From: an uncultured Oscillospiraceae bacterium
GTDB taxonomy: Bacteria; Bacillota; Clostridia; Oscillospirales; Ruminococcaceae
Direction of reading: 5' to 3'
Assembly (NCBI GenBank): GCA_934527255.1
Contig: CAKTAM010000002.1
Coordinates: 1 to 41,779 of the forward strand
Length of the DNA: 41,779 nucleotides
Shown: positions 14,788-23,426 of the stretch, one piece after another
Numbering within the stretch: position 1 is the stretch's first letter
How the letters are laid out: every line of letters begins with the position of its first letter
Translations under genes and position numbers: made by a program
Notes under the pieces: generated by a model
What the model saw: the letters and a program-made list of their open reading frames with translations, nothing else
Databases searched by the model: none
What the model was told of the DNA's origin: nothing

Positions 14788-15737
14788 TGCGGTTTTTTCT
14801 CCTTTCGGCGCAGCCCGGCCCGAACCCCCAGCGGCCGCTGGCGGATCCCCCGGTTGATATACGGCGTGACGATGTTCATCAGCAGAATGGCATAGGACAT
14901 TCCCTCCGCCGCATTGGCATAAAACCGCATCAGGCAGGTGAGCACCCCAATGCCGATGCCATAGATCAGCCTGCCCAGCCGGGTGTACGGTGAGGTGACA
15001 TAATCCGTCGCCATAAAGAACACACCCAGCAGCAGGCCGCCGGACAGCAGCTGCAAAACGATCTGCTGCGGTCGACCGCACACCAGACACATCACGACGA
15101 CCGTGCCCAGCACGCTGAACGGAATGACGGCCGAAATGGTGCCTGTGACGATCAGGTACAGCCCGCCAAGCAGCAGCGCCAGCGCACAGGTCTCACCCAG
15201 CATGCCGCCGTGCGCGCCCAGCAGCAGCCGTACCGTGGGGGTACGCGTCAGCTGGTCGGCCGCCGCCAGCGGCGTGGCACTGGCCAACGCGTCAATATCG
15301 GTTGCGGGAAAGCAGTAATCCGTCATGGGGCCGGAAAAGCTGAGCGCCAGCACGATACGCCCCACAATGGCCGGGTTGGCAAAATTGCGGCCCAGCCCGC
15401 CGAACAGCTGCTTGACCACCACGATCGCCACAAAATCGCCGATGAGCAGCATCCACACCGGAAACGAGGCGGGCACATTGAACGCCAGCAGAATGCCCGT
15501 GACCACGGCGGAAAGATCGCCCAGCGACTGCGGCTTTTTCATCAGCAGGTTCCAGCCCGCTTCAAAGCCGACGCAGGCCGCCGCACTGACGGCGATCAGA
15601 AACAGGCAACGCCAGCCGAAGATCAGGCAGGCGGCCAGCGCCGCCGGGGCGCAGGCCAGACACACGCGCCCCATCAGCTTCTGCGTCGTCGTCTGGTCAT
15701 GCAGGTGCGGCGCGGCAGTAACAAGAAGCTTTTGCAT
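14784..15737 (-). CDS. rnfD: Rnf complex subunit RnfD (covalent flavoprotein)
   Basis: Ion-translocating membrane subunit, 317 residues with about nine or ten hydrophobic segments. The SATPL motif (153-157) contains Thr155, the predicted site of covalent FMN. GGLGRNFANPAIVGR (113-127) is also family-typical. The ATG at 15737 overlaps the rnfC stop by one base (TAATG), so translation is coupled. Confidence 0.95.
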   Translation of the reverse strand: MQKLLVTAAPHLHDQTTTQKLMGRVCLACAPAALAACLIFGWRCLFLIAVSAAACVGFEAGWNLLMKKPQSLGDLSAVVTGILLAFNVPASFPVWMLLIGDFVAIVVVKQLFGGLGRNFANPAIVGRIVLALSFSGPMTDYCFPATDIDALASATPLAAADQLTRTPTVRLLLGAHGGMLGETCALALLLGGLYLIVTGTISAVIPFSVLGTVVVMCLVCGRPQQIVLQLLSGGLLLGVFFMATDYVTSPYTRLGRLIYGIGIGVLTCLMRFYANAAEGMSYAILLMNIVTPYINRGIRQRPLGVRAGLRRKEKKPQ

Positions 15738-17053
15738 TACTTTTTTCCTCCTTTTTGCCGCAGCAGCCCTTTGGCCAGACGCACGCTCTGCGTGACCGGC
15801 CGCATGGCGGGGCAAACATAGCTGCATGTGCCGCATTCAATGCACAGCTCGGCATGCAGGCGTGCCAGCTCGTCAACAGCCTGCCGACGGTAAGCCCCTG
15901 CCAGCTGCACCGGGGACAGTCCCACCGGGCAGTCGTTAACGCAGCGCCCGCAGTGGATGCAGGGCTGCGGCGCGGGCAGGTGGCTGCTCGCCTCCCGAAA
16001 CGCCAGCACGGCGTTGTTCTGCTTGAGCACCGGAAACGCCGTGCTGGCCATGGCAATGCCCATCATCGGGCCGCCGGTCAGCACCTTGCCGGTATCCTCT
16101 GCCAGGCCACCGCAGAAATCCAGCACCTCCTGCAACGGCGTACCGATAATGACCTCTACATTCTGCCGACGGGCGACCGCGTCGCCGTCCACCGTCAGCC
16201 GACGGGTGACAAGCGGCATGCCCGTGCGCAGATACCGTGCCAGAAACGCGGCCGTCGTCGCGTTCAGCACCAGCACGCCTGCATCCGCGGGCAGCCCGCC
16301 CGCCGGTACCTCGCGCCCGGTGACCTTTTCGATCAGCACCTTTTCCGCTCCCTGCGGGTAACGACTGGGCAGCGGACGCACCTCCATATCCGGCTCGCGG
16401 GCCGTCAGCTCAAACATATGGTCAATGGCCGCCTGCTTGTTGCGCTCGATGCAGATCAGTGCCTTGCGGATGCCCAGGTACTTCTGCACCAGTCGGATGC
16501 CCTCGCAGACATCCTCTCCCTCCTCCAGCAGAGTGCGGTTATCCGCCGTGATATAAGGCTCGCACTCCGCCCCGTTGATGAGCAGATAGCGCAGCTCCGC
16601 CTTTTCCGGCGGCGACAGCTTCACATGTGTGGGGAAGCCCGCCCCGCCCAGGCCGACCAGCCCGCTGGCGCGCACCGCCTCCACAAACGAGGCGGCGTCC
16701 GTCACCGCGGGCGGACATACGGCGGCATCCACCGTCTGCGCGCCGTCCGGCTCGATCACAATGGCCGGGACCTCTGCCCCGTTCGGCATCATCAGCGGCG
16801 CGATCTCGCGCACCGTTCCGGAAACGCCGCTGTGGATATTGGCCGACACCCATCCGGCGGCCTGCGCCACAAGCGTGCCAACATCCACATGGCTTCCCTT
16901 TTCCACAACCGGTACGGCAGGCGCGCCGATGTGCTGTGACACCGGCAGAATCACCCGACTTGGCAGCGGCATGCAGACCGTCTGCATATCAGCCGTGTTT
17001 TTCCGGTGCGGCACGACGGTACCCAGTGCCGACCGCAGCAGGAATTTGCTCAT
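15737..17053 (-). CDS. rnfC: Rnf complex subunit RnfC (NADH-binding)
   Basis: Peripheral subunit that exchanges electrons with NAD(H). The 438 residues show the glycine-rich nucleotide loop GLGGAGFPTHVK (135-145), a hybrid-barrel N-terminal region, and two C-terminal [4Fe-4S] motifs, CIHCGRCVNDCP (365-376) and CIECGTCSYVCP (404-415). GGGAGG precedes the ATG at 17053. It is the first gene of the operon in the clostridial order C-D-G-E-A-B, which couples reduced ferredoxin to ion pumping. Confidence 0.96.
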   Translation of the reverse strand: MSKFLLRSALGTVVPHRKNTADMQTVCMPLPSRVILPVSQHIGAPAVPVVEKGSHVDVGTLVAQAAGWVSANIHSGVSGTVREIAPLMMPNGAEVPAIVIEPDGAQTVDAAVCPPAVTDAASFVEAVRASGLVGLGGAGFPTHVKLSPPEKAELRYLLINGAECEPYITADNRTLLEEGEDVCEGIRLVQKYLGIRKALICIERNKQAAIDHMFELTAREPDMEVRPLPSRYPQGAEKVLIEKVTGREVPAGGLPADAGVLVLNATTAAFLARYLRTGMPLVTRRLTVDGDAVARRQNVEVIIGTPLQEVLDFCGGLAEDTGKVLTGGPMMGIAMASTAFPVLKQNNAVLAFREASSHLPAPQPCIHCGRCVNDCPVGLSPVQLAGAYRRQAVDELARLHAELCIECGTCSYVCPAMRPVTQSVRLAKGLLRQKGGKK

Positions 17054-17131
17054 TTTTGGAACCTCCCTGGGCAAGTCGGCCGTCGGCCGCCCTCAACCGC
17101 GATCAATTTGTTTTCTGATTCAAACTCTTTT

Positions 17132-17159
17132 ATTGTAACATGTTCCCCGCTTTAGTCAA
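17132..17159 (-). promoter_or_regulatory. Promoter of the rnf operon
   Basis: On the minus strand TTGACT (17159-17154), 16-base spacer, TACAAT (17137-17132), with an AT-rich surround in contrast to the coding regions. Confidence 0.72.
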
Positions 17160-17240
17160 TATTTCTTCTCTGTAATTATTTATTTAACAGGTCATGGTGC
17201 CTTTGGGGCGCGGTAAAGGGAAGTTTTGCCGTCTTTGCCG

Positions 17241-17270
17241 CGGTGCTTTTCTTCGCACCGTTTTCTTTCT
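17241..17270 (+). terminator. Possible hairpin terminator in the 17160-17323 spacer
   Basis: CGGTGC (17241-17246) pairs with GCACCG (17255-17260), then TTTTCTTTCT. No plus-strand gene lies just upstream, so its role is unclear. The rest of the spacer between the divergent rnf and 17324 promoters shows no gene. Confidence 0.3.
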
Positions 17271-17323
17271 TCACGGCTTATTTTGCGGCATTTATAAAGA
17301 ATTATTAAGATTTTTTTCTGTTC

Positions 17324-17352
17324 TTGCACCGCTTTCGCAAGTGTGCTATACT
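17324..17352 (+). promoter_or_regulatory. Promoter for the 17414 gene
   Basis: TTGCAC (17324-17329), 17-base spacer, TATACT (17347-17352), about 62 bases before the start codon. Confidence 0.72.
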
Positions 17353-17413
17353 GAACAGGAGGAAAGTTTCCGCAACCGCGCGGCTGCGCCGTTTTTGCCA
17401 AAAGGAGAACGTC

Positions 17414-17956
17414 ATGCCGGTGCTTGTCGATTGGTCAAACCAGAATATTGTTATGGACACGCTGCCGGTCATCAAGCTGACGGAATGGTACGGCACCCCC
17501 GCCCGCGACACCGTTTATGCCTATGCGCGAATGTGCGCATCCGACCGTGCGCTGCGGCTGAGCATGACGGTTTTTGACGGCGAGCCGCCCGCCACCCAGA
17601 CGGCGTTTGCCCTGCTGCAGCTGGGCGAGGCCCGGCTGCGCCTTGCCTTTACGCCGGATAAAACCGTGCGGCTGACCGAGGAAACCACCGGCCGCCGTCT
17701 GCCCGACCCTGCCTGTACCTTTTCGGCCGGGGTGGACGAGCAGGGCTGGTACTGGCAGGCCGCCTGCACGCTGGAAGCCGCAGCGCTTGCCGCCTGCGGC
17801 GCCGCGCTGCCCCGTGTCGGCGACAGCTTCCGCGGCGGGTTCTTTGTGCAGGATGCACTGGAGGAAGCCTTCGGCAGCGCCTTTGCCGCCGAACACCCCG
17901 ACGGGCCGTTCCGGCCGTCGGCCTGCCTTGGCAGCTTCGCGGTCATCTCTTATTAA
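17414..17956 (+). CDS. Uncharacterised protein, possibly CBM9-like
   Basis: A 180-residue soluble protein without signal peptide. I do not recognise a named family with confidence. Its C-terminal half (GWYWQAACTLEAAAL, GDSFRGGFF, FRPSACLGSFAVIS) aligns by eye with the CBM9-like protein at 36131-36736 (WGWQAFVPLSML, GTVLRGNFY, YHRPECFGRLL), so it may be a divergent carbohydrate-binding family 9-like fold. AAAGGAG lies upstream of the ATG. It is followed after 70 bases by the small membrane protein and their shared terminator. Confidence 0.55.
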   Translation: MPVLVDWSNQNIVMDTLPVIKLTEWYGTPARDTVYAYARMCASDRALRLSMTVFDGEPPATQTAFALLQLGEARLRLAFTPDKTVRLTEETTGRRLPDPACTFSAGVDEQGWYWQAACTLEAAALAACGAALPRVGDSFRGGFFVQDALEEAFGSAFAAEHPDGPFRPSACLGSFAVISY

Positions 17957-18026
17957 ATAAAAGCTCTGCGCCTGAAATGGGGAAACCCTTTCCCCTGTGA
18001 CATATCGGTATGAGGAGGATGGTTTT

Positions 18027-18179
18027 ATGTTCAAAACACTGTTTCGCCTGTTGGTCAGCATTGCTGCCGTCTTTGCCGCTCTGTTGGGCCTCTCCTATTT
18101 CCAGAGTAAAAAAAGCCCCAAATATGTCGATATTTATTCGGACATAGACGAGGACGAGACCGATAACGAGGTGTATTGA
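18027..18179 (+). CDS. Small single-span membrane protein
   Basis: A 50-residue protein with a hydrophobic N-terminal helix (about residues 5-24) and a strongly acidic tail ending DEDETDNEVY. GAGGAGG is well placed before the ATG at 18027. No family is recognised. It sits between the 17414 gene and a strong terminator and marks the last host-like gene before the phage-like cassette. Confidence 0.65.
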   Translation: MFKTLFRLLVSIAAVFAALLGLSYFQSKKSPKYVDIYSDIDEDETDNEVY

Positions 18180-18213
18180 GTACTGCGTTCCCCTCACTGT
18201 CCGCCTGTATGCC

Positions 18214-18252
18214 AAACGGCAGCCTTTCCCAAAGAAAGGCTGCCGTTTTTTT
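18214..18252 (+). terminator. Strong intrinsic terminator
   Basis: A 15-bp stem, AAACGGCAGCCTTTC (18214-18228) with its complement at 18234-18248, a five-base loop, and continuing T residues to 18252. It may also slow the leftward phage-like operon arriving from 18278. Confidence 0.9.
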
Positions 18253-18277
18253 CCCGCTTTTCCGCCGCGCAGCGCTT

Positions 18278-18865
18278 TCAGCGCAGCACCGCCACCCACT
18301 TGCCGCCGGAAGCCTGTCGGCCTGCCGTCCCGCTTTGCCTGCGGCTGTGGGCAGCATTCTTCACCGTTTCGGCCGCTGCCCCCGTCCCTCCGGCGGCCCG
18401 TCGGCGGCTGGCAGTGACTGTGCCGGTCTGCGGCGCCTGCTGCTTTGCCAGCTGCGCCTGCAGGGCCGAATATGCCCCCAGATATTCCATCCGGCTGCGG
18501 GCGGCATCCTCCTCCAGCCCGGCGTCATCGGCCGCCTGCTGTCGGCGCAGCTGATCGGCGCTTTTTTCATACTGGGCCGCAATATCGCTGCGTCGGTTAC
18601 CGTATGCACGCGCCAGCTGTACCAGACTGCTTTCGGCCAGCCCGCCGTTGATACCGTTTGCCGCCAGCTGGCCGGGCAGTTGGCGCAGCGCCTGCTGCTG
18701 CGTCACATATGCCTGCCGCAAAGCGTTTTCACGGTCGGCGGCCAGTTCCGTCTGCCGCTGCCGGTAGGCCGTCTGCACTGCCGTGCGCCGTGCGCGCAGC
18801 AGCTGCTCGACCTCCTGCGCCTGGCGGCGCAGCGTCTCCAGATCCTTTGCCGTAAAGCTGCTCAT
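18278..18865 (-). CDS. Coiled-coil protein at the end of the phage-like operon
   Basis: A 195-residue, glutamine/alanine/arginine-rich protein predicted from composition to be almost wholly helical and coiled-coil (about residues 5-130), ending in a flexible arginine/glycine-rich tail. It is the last gene of the leftward virion operon, after holin and the XhlA-like gene. The ATG at 18865 has AAGGAG upstream at slightly long spacing. An internal or ejected virion protein is one possibility; no function can be assigned. Confidence 0.65.
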   Translation of the reverse strand: MSSFTAKDLETLRRQAQEVEQLLRARRTAVQTAYRQRQTELAADRENALRQAYVTQQQALRQLPGQLAANGINGGLAESSLVQLARAYGNRRSDIAAQYEKSADQLRRQQAADDAGLEEDAARSRMEYLGAYSALQAQLAKQQAPQTGTVTASRRRAAGGTGAAAETVKNAAHSRRQSGTAGRQASGGKWVAVLR

Positions 18866-18897
18866 TCGCTTTTTTCTCCTTTTTCGTCCAAAACCCG

Positions 18898-19158
18898 TCA
18901 CCCCAGCTGCTGCACATACCAGAACAGAAAGCTGAGCAGCACGCCAAAGGTGGAAAGCGCCGCCGCCCACACCGCCTTGGTCAGTGCGCTGAGGCTGCGC
19001 AGCAGATGGCGGGCCTCGCCGTCCAGCCTCACCAGCTCTTTTTCATCCCCCTCCAGCCGGGCGCGCAGCTTCTCCAGCTGTGCCTCGCACCGCAGGCCGC
19101 AGGCAGGCAGTCCATCGGCCGTCGGTACCGACGGCTGCCCGAAAAGGCTTTGACTCAT
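18898..19158 (-). CDS. XhlA-like membrane protein of the lysis cassette
   Basis: An 86-residue protein with a charged helical middle (about 26-55) and one C-terminal membrane helix (about 62-82), the layout of haemolysin XhlA-type proteins that help holins permeabilise the membrane. Its start overlaps the holin stop by four bases (ATGA). Assignment is from layout and context, not from a specific motif. Confidence 0.6.
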   Translation of the reverse strand: MSQSLFGQPSVPTADGLPACGLRCEAQLEKLRARLEGDEKELVRLDGEARHLLRSLSALTKAVWAAALSTFGVLLSFLFWYVQQLG

Positions 19159-19502
19159 ACCGTCTCCTCCTCTTCCCTGGCTGCGGGCTCCTCCTGCTGC
19201 GGCAGGTCGCCTCCGGCCGCCAGCAGCTGCTTCATTTTTGCCACCGCCAGCTCGATCAGATCGTCAATGTCCTGCGGCGAAATGAAAATGCGCGCCCATG
19301 CGGGCAGCCAGTCATGAATGGCCTGCACCACCTGCGCCTTGCGCTCCTGCCCGCGCTTGGTGCCGGTAATCTCCCGCTCGGCATTGCACACCAGACGGTA
19401 GATCAGCCGGTAGACCCTGTCATGATACCCTTCGGCAAACGCCACATATCCGCACACGGCCAGCAGCACCGCCACAAGGCCGTAAACAACATATACATTC
19501 AT
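19155..19502 (-). CDS. Holin, LL-H family-like
   Basis: A 115-residue protein with one N-terminal membrane helix (about 4-24) and a long amphipathic helical region containing ERKAQVVQAIHDWLP and DDLIELAVAKMKQ, matching the pattern of the LL-H phage holin family (one helix, then a KxxxAxxxI...IExAV region). GAGGAG precedes the ATG at 19502. The longer frame upstream lacks a start signal. It would form the lesion that releases or activates the lysin. Confidence 0.75.
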   Translation of the reverse strand: MNVYVVYGLVAVLLAVCGYVAFAEGYHDRVYRLIYRLVCNAEREITGTKRGQERKAQVVQAIHDWLPAWARIFISPQDIDDLIELAVAKMKQLLAAGGDLPQQEEPAAREEEETV

Positions 19503-19745
19503 TCTGCACTCCTCTTTCCCCTGCCCATCATTGGCTTTTGCGCGGCGGATGGCCACGGACTGCTGCCCTTTTGGCGCTGCCGCAGCCGTCGCTCTCCGGG
19601 CACTGCGGCAGCGCTCCGCACTTCTTCCGCAGGCACGCCGCCCCCTGTCCACCCTTTTTTACCGAGCTGTCAGGCAGCCCCGTCCCGCGCAAAAGCCGCC
19701 TCTGCTGCATTCTATGTCGCGCCCGCGCCGTTCTTTCCGCTGCGC
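19503..19745. other. 243-base gap within the virion operon
   Basis: No convincing gene is seen between the holin start and the end of the 19746-20120 gene. Open frames here are arginine/cysteine-rich shadows. It may be an untranslated spacer or the remains of a lost gene. Confidence 0.4.
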
Positions 19746-20120
19746 TCAGCGCAGGTTCAGGCGGGCCAGCTGCTCCTCAATGTAGGTGCGCTTTCCCAGC
19801 CGCAGCACCAGGCGCTTTTCATACGCCGCCTGCGTGTCGGCCGTTTCGGCGGCCGTCTGCACGCTCTGCAGGCCGCAGGCCAGCACCAGCACATACCCGT
19901 TGTAAACATTGACGGCAGGCGCCGCCGCATCGTCGCTGCTCAGCGTCACCTGCGCCAGATTTTCCTCGCGCAGCGCCGCCGTCAGCGCGTCCAGACTGGC
20001 AGCCCCCGCCTGCGCCGTAATGGTCAGCGTCCGGCGGGAAGCCCCGTTCCAGTATTCCTCCGCCTCTACCGCTTCCGTGTACGGCAGCGACGTCCCATCC
20101 TGCAGGGTCATTTTCAGCAT
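19746..20120 (-). CDS. Phage-like hypothetical protein, 124 aa
   Basis: A compact soluble protein with TLTITAQAGAASLDALTAAL and a C-terminal LVLRLGKRTYIEEQLARLNL. Proteins with this outline occur after tail fibres in Firmicute prophages and have no assigned role. GGAGG lies directly upstream of the ATG at 20120. It follows the fibre-like gene by 13 bases. Confidence 0.7.
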   Translation of the reverse strand: MLKMTLQDGTSLPYTEAVEAEEYWNGASRRTLTITAQAGAASLDALTAALREENLAQVTLSSDDAAAPAVNVYNGYVLVLACGLQSVQTAAETADTQAAYEKRLVLRLGKRTYIEEQLARLNLR

Positions 20121-20133
20121 GTTGTGTTCCTCC

Positions 20134-20811
20134 TTATGCGTCCTTTAATACCACCTGATTGATGCCCGGCCCCCGGGTGATGATCGCATCATAGCCGTTC
20201 CAGAGAAAGCCCAGATAATAGGTGCCCGTCACCGGAATGGTCACGGTATAGGTCCCGGCCTTCATGCTGCCGGATACCGCCGAGCCGTAATACCCCTGAT
20301 AGCCGTTGACCGCCGTGATGATGCGGCAGTTTTCGCCCACCTTGGCGCGCACGTCGATCACCCCCGCGATGGAGGGCTTGTTGTACCCGCAGACCACCTC
20401 CAGTCGGCACAGATGCTGAGTGCCGTTTGCCAGGTTGGTGTCATAGGTGCTGTAGGCGGTGCTGTCCATGTAAAAGGAAAGCTTCTGCCCCTGCGTCATG
20501 GAGATTCGCTTGCCCGTCCACAGCAGCGCGCCGAAATACGAGTTGCATTTGCCCGCACCGAAGCCGAGATAGGTGGTGACCACCGGGCTGCCCGCATTGG
20601 TATACCCCACGCCGCCCGAGCTCCATGTGCCGCTGTCCGCCGTGCTGCCGCCCGAAAACAGCACCGTCTCGGCGCTGTAGACCGGCGTGGCCGCCGTACC
20701 GTTCCAGTCATAGGCCTTTTTCAGCTGTGTTGCCGTGGTGCCGTTGTGGTCATACACCCGCTGAATGCGGGCCGCACCGGTACCGTTCCAATCCAAAATT
20801 CCCTTTGCCAC
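20134..20811 (-). CDS. Fibre-like protein with N-terminal DWNGT repeats
   Basis: A 225-residue protein. The first 47 residues hold three 14-15 residue repeats built on DWNGT/DHNGT/DWNGT; the rest is rich in glycine, serine, threonine and tyrosine, as in receptor-binding or decoration proteins. The start is GTG at 20811 with GGGAGG upstream. It lies between the tail-fibre gene at 20826 and the 19746 gene. A head or tail fibre carbohydrate-binding tip is likely but not proven. Confidence 0.65.
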   Translation of the reverse strand: MAKGILDWNGTGAARIQRVYDHNGTTATQLKKAYDWNGTAATPVYSAETVLFSGGSTADSGTWSSGGVGYTNAGSPVVTTYLGFGAGKCNSYFGALLWTGKRISMTQGQKLSFYMDSTAYSTYDTNLANGTQHLCRLEVVCGYNKPSIAGVIDVRAKVGENCRIITAVNGYQGYYGSAVSGSMKAGTYTVTIPVTGTYYLGFLWNGYDAIITRGPGINQVVLKDA

Positions 20812-20825
20812 TGTTTTCCTCCCGT

Positions 20826-21479
20826 TTATGCTCTGCTGAAGATCAGGCTGTTGGTACTGACCAGATTGGCTGCCGGGCTGCTGCCGCTGCTGACAATAAC
20901 GGCGTTGCGCATGCAGCCGCCGCTGGTGCTGCGGTTGGTTCCGTACCCGATCAGGTTTCCCGTCATGGTCGCGCCTGTTTTGGGCACTGCGGCCTGCGCG
21001 GTCTCCTGCGCCGCAAGGGCCGTCCGGCCAGCGGTCTCTGCCGTCTGCTGTGCAGTCTGTGCCTCCAGCTGCACCGCTTGCACGGCTGCCGGGGTGGCCG
21101 CCGTGCCCTGCTGCTGTGTGGCGTCGGCATCCGGCGTGTCGCTTAAGCGCACCATTCCGGCCTGCTCCGGGCCGCCTGCGGCAAACACATCCCGCTGCTG
21201 CGCCGTCGGGTCATACAGCGCCGCCGCCATATCGCCCGCACCCACAGCCACCAGCTGCTCCGTCAGCATTTGCTGCACCCGTTCTGCCGTCGGCCTTTCG
21301 GTCAGAGCGGCCTCAGCCGCCTCCAGCGCGGCGTTCAGATGCGGTATCACCACGGCGCGCGCCGTCTCCTCCAGCTTGGCCTGCATCTGCGCCGCGGAAA
21401 GCCCCGGCGTATCGGCAAGACCGATCACCCCTACGCCGGTCAGTTCCTCCGGCGTGATGCCATATTGCTGTACGATCAA
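20826..21479 (-). CDS. Tail fibre protein
   Basis: A 217-residue protein. Residues about 107-135 (GMVRLSDTPDADATQQQGTA and following) match the short repeat found in phage tail fibres, and an alanine/glutamine-rich helical stalk precedes PKTGATMTGNLIGYG, another fibre-type segment. The start appears to be TTG at 21479, with AGG five bases and AAGGAG further upstream. It lies next to the tail-nozzle-like gene, the expected place for a host-range protein. Confidence 0.75.
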   Translation of the reverse strand: MIVQQYGITPEELTGVGVIGLADTPGLSAAQMQAKLEETARAVVIPHLNAALEAAEAALTERPTAERVQQMLTEQLVAVGAGDMAAALYDPTAQQRDVFAAGGPEQAGMVRLSDTPDADATQQQGTAATPAAVQAVQLEAQTAQQTAETAGRTALAAQETAQAAVPKTGATMTGNLIGYGTNRSTSGGCMRNAVIVSSGSSPAANLVSTNSLIFSRA

Positions 21480-21515
21480 TTGTTCCTCACCACTCCTTTT
21501 CCGCGCCTAGCGCGG

Positions 21516-23414
21516 TCAGCGTTTGTGTCTGCGGCCCTCGGTATATTCCAGCGCCCAGCCCAGCAGGCCGAACGGCTCATCCAGTGCGTCGTTTTCAAAC
21601 CGGAAGCGGATCTTATCCTGTTTGCGGCTGTGCAGCCGCAGCCCCATCGGCTGACAGGTCTGGTCGCAGGAAAACGTCCACTTGGAGAAAACCATGCCGG
21701 AAAAGGAAAAATACCGCGCCGAAAACGGCTTGTCGCGCAAAGCGTGCCAGACCCCCTCGCGCCGGGCCTGCAGCCGCACCGAGGTCACCGGGGCGGGCTG
21801 AATGCGCGCCGCCAGAAAGCGAAAGCTTTTATCCCGGTAAAAATGGGCTCCGCCGATGTCGGGCGTCTCCCACACGGCGCGGATGGGCTGCGGCGGCAGG
21901 CCGTCCAGCCGGTCGGCAAAATCCGTGCCTGCGGCGCCCTGCGTAAACACGCACACCCGCCCATCCGCCGTGCCGAACCACAGCCGCCCGCCGCGCACCC
22001 ACAGCCGCACCGCCGGAACGTTTTCCAGCAGGTAGCATTCGTACTGAAACGCGCTTTTCGGCTCCTGCGGGGCATAGGCCTTCTGCAGGCCGTCCAGACA
22101 GTATACCCGCCCGTTCAGTGCCAGCAGATAAAAATCCTTCCAGACGACCGCCTCCGCCGACTCCATGGCGGGCTCGGCCGTCAGCGCCGGGTCGATGTAA
22201 TAGCTGCGCCGCTGCTGATAGCGTTCCCCGGTCAGATCGGAGGCGGTCAGGGCAAAAATGCCCTGTGCCGTCAAAAACAGCGGCTCGTTGCCCAGTACGG
22301 CAAAGCTGCCCTTCGCCGCCGCCCCGTACCCGCTGAGCACCCGTCCGGTGCGGAACCCCAGCACCCGGCGGGTGTTGCCCTGCGCATCCGTCAGCGTCTC
22401 CTGGCTGCCGGTGCGCACCCAGACAGCGCCGTTTTCGCCGCCCTTGTGCGCCGCCAGACTGTCGCCCAGCAGGCTGTAGCCCACAATGCGCCCGTCATCC
22501 TGCCCCAGCACCGAATAGGAGAGGTCGCTGAAATAGGTGGGGTCGTTGGCCGCGCTCCAGTAATCGCGGTTTTTCCACTGCGGGCTGCCCGTTACAAACA
22601 GGCGGACGCCGCCGCCCGCCTCGCCGTACACGCAGCAGACATCTGACTGGACGATCCGCGCCCGCTGGGCGCTGCGGTCGCGCGCCGCGGTGATAAACAC
22701 ATTGTCCTCGCCCTCGATCGGGCTGACGCCCGGCGCCTTTACAAACGTCACCGCGCCGCGGGCGCGATCCACCGTAAAATCGGTGTTTTCCGTCAGCGTC
22801 GTCAGCTGCGTGCCCGCCGCCGCTGCGCGCAGCACCTGCACGCGCACCGGCGCGGCGCTCAGGCCGTCAAATTCCAGCTGATACACCACCGCATCGGCCG
22901 TTCCGTAAAAGCTTTCGCTCCATGCGTCGCTGAGCAGGTTGACATCCTCCAGCTCGGCCCCACCGCTACCGTCGGGGTTTTTGCCCACGGCGATCTTCGG
23001 CACATAGGCCGCCTCGCTGACCGGCTGCAGGCGGTACTGTCCCGCCTCGCTGCTGATCTGCCAGAACTGCTGTCCATCCAGCAGGTACAGCCTGCCGTGA
23101 AAGCACTGCCCGCAGCTGCGGGCATCGGCCACGCTGCCCGATATGCGCACACCGTCCGCATACAAAGCTCCGCCCGCGTGCAGAATTTCCACGCCGTCAA
23201 GGTCATAGCAGCCGTGCACCGCTCCCTCATAGGCCGCCGTCTGCACATAGCCGGGCCTTTTTTCCACGCGCCCAGGCGTGGTGCGCAGCAGGTTGCTGCA
23301 CGCCGGGCTGCGCGACGGTGATACCACCGATGCATTGTTCTGCAGGTCAATGCCGCGCAGCTCGTCCACCGCAAGCGTGTGCACCGTCGGCACCGGGTCT
23401 AAGGCTCGCTTCAT
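21516..23414 (-). CDS. Tail nozzle / stabilisation-like protein of a short-tailed phage
   Basis: A 632-residue, beta-rich protein. The N-terminus (DELRGIDLQNNASVVSPSRS, then RTTPGRVEKRPGYVQT) has the shape of P22 gp10-like and T7 gp12-like tail nozzle proteins, where DNA-exit proteins begin with an N-rich loop followed by GxxxxRPG. The large size, the position after the neck-like gene and the absence of tube, sheath or tape-measure genes support a podovirus-type tail. GAGGAGG precedes the ATG. Exact homology needs a profile search. Confidence 0.6.
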   Translation of the reverse strand: MKRALDPVPTVHTLAVDELRGIDLQNNASVVSPSRSPACSNLLRTTPGRVEKRPGYVQTAAYEGAVHGCYDLDGVEILHAGGALYADGVRISGSVADARSCGQCFHGRLYLLDGQQFWQISSEAGQYRLQPVSEAAYVPKIAVGKNPDGSGGAELEDVNLLSDAWSESFYGTADAVVYQLEFDGLSAAPVRVQVLRAAAAGTQLTTLTENTDFTVDRARGAVTFVKAPGVSPIEGEDNVFITAARDRSAQRARIVQSDVCCVYGEAGGGVRLFVTGSPQWKNRDYWSAANDPTYFSDLSYSVLGQDDGRIVGYSLLGDSLAAHKGGENGAVWVRTGSQETLTDAQGNTRRVLGFRTGRVLSGYGAAAKGSFAVLGNEPLFLTAQGIFALTASDLTGERYQQRRSYYIDPALTAEPAMESAEAVVWKDFYLLALNGRVYCLDGLQKAYAPQEPKSAFQYECYLLENVPAVRLWVRGGRLWFGTADGRVCVFTQGAAGTDFADRLDGLPPQPIRAVWETPDIGGAHFYRDKSFRFLAARIQPAPVTSVRLQARREGVWHALRDKPFSARYFSFSGMVFSKWTFSCDQTCQPMGLRLHSRKQDKIRFRFENDALDEPFGLLGWALEYTEGRRHKR

Positions 23415-23426
23415 GTTTTTGCCTCC

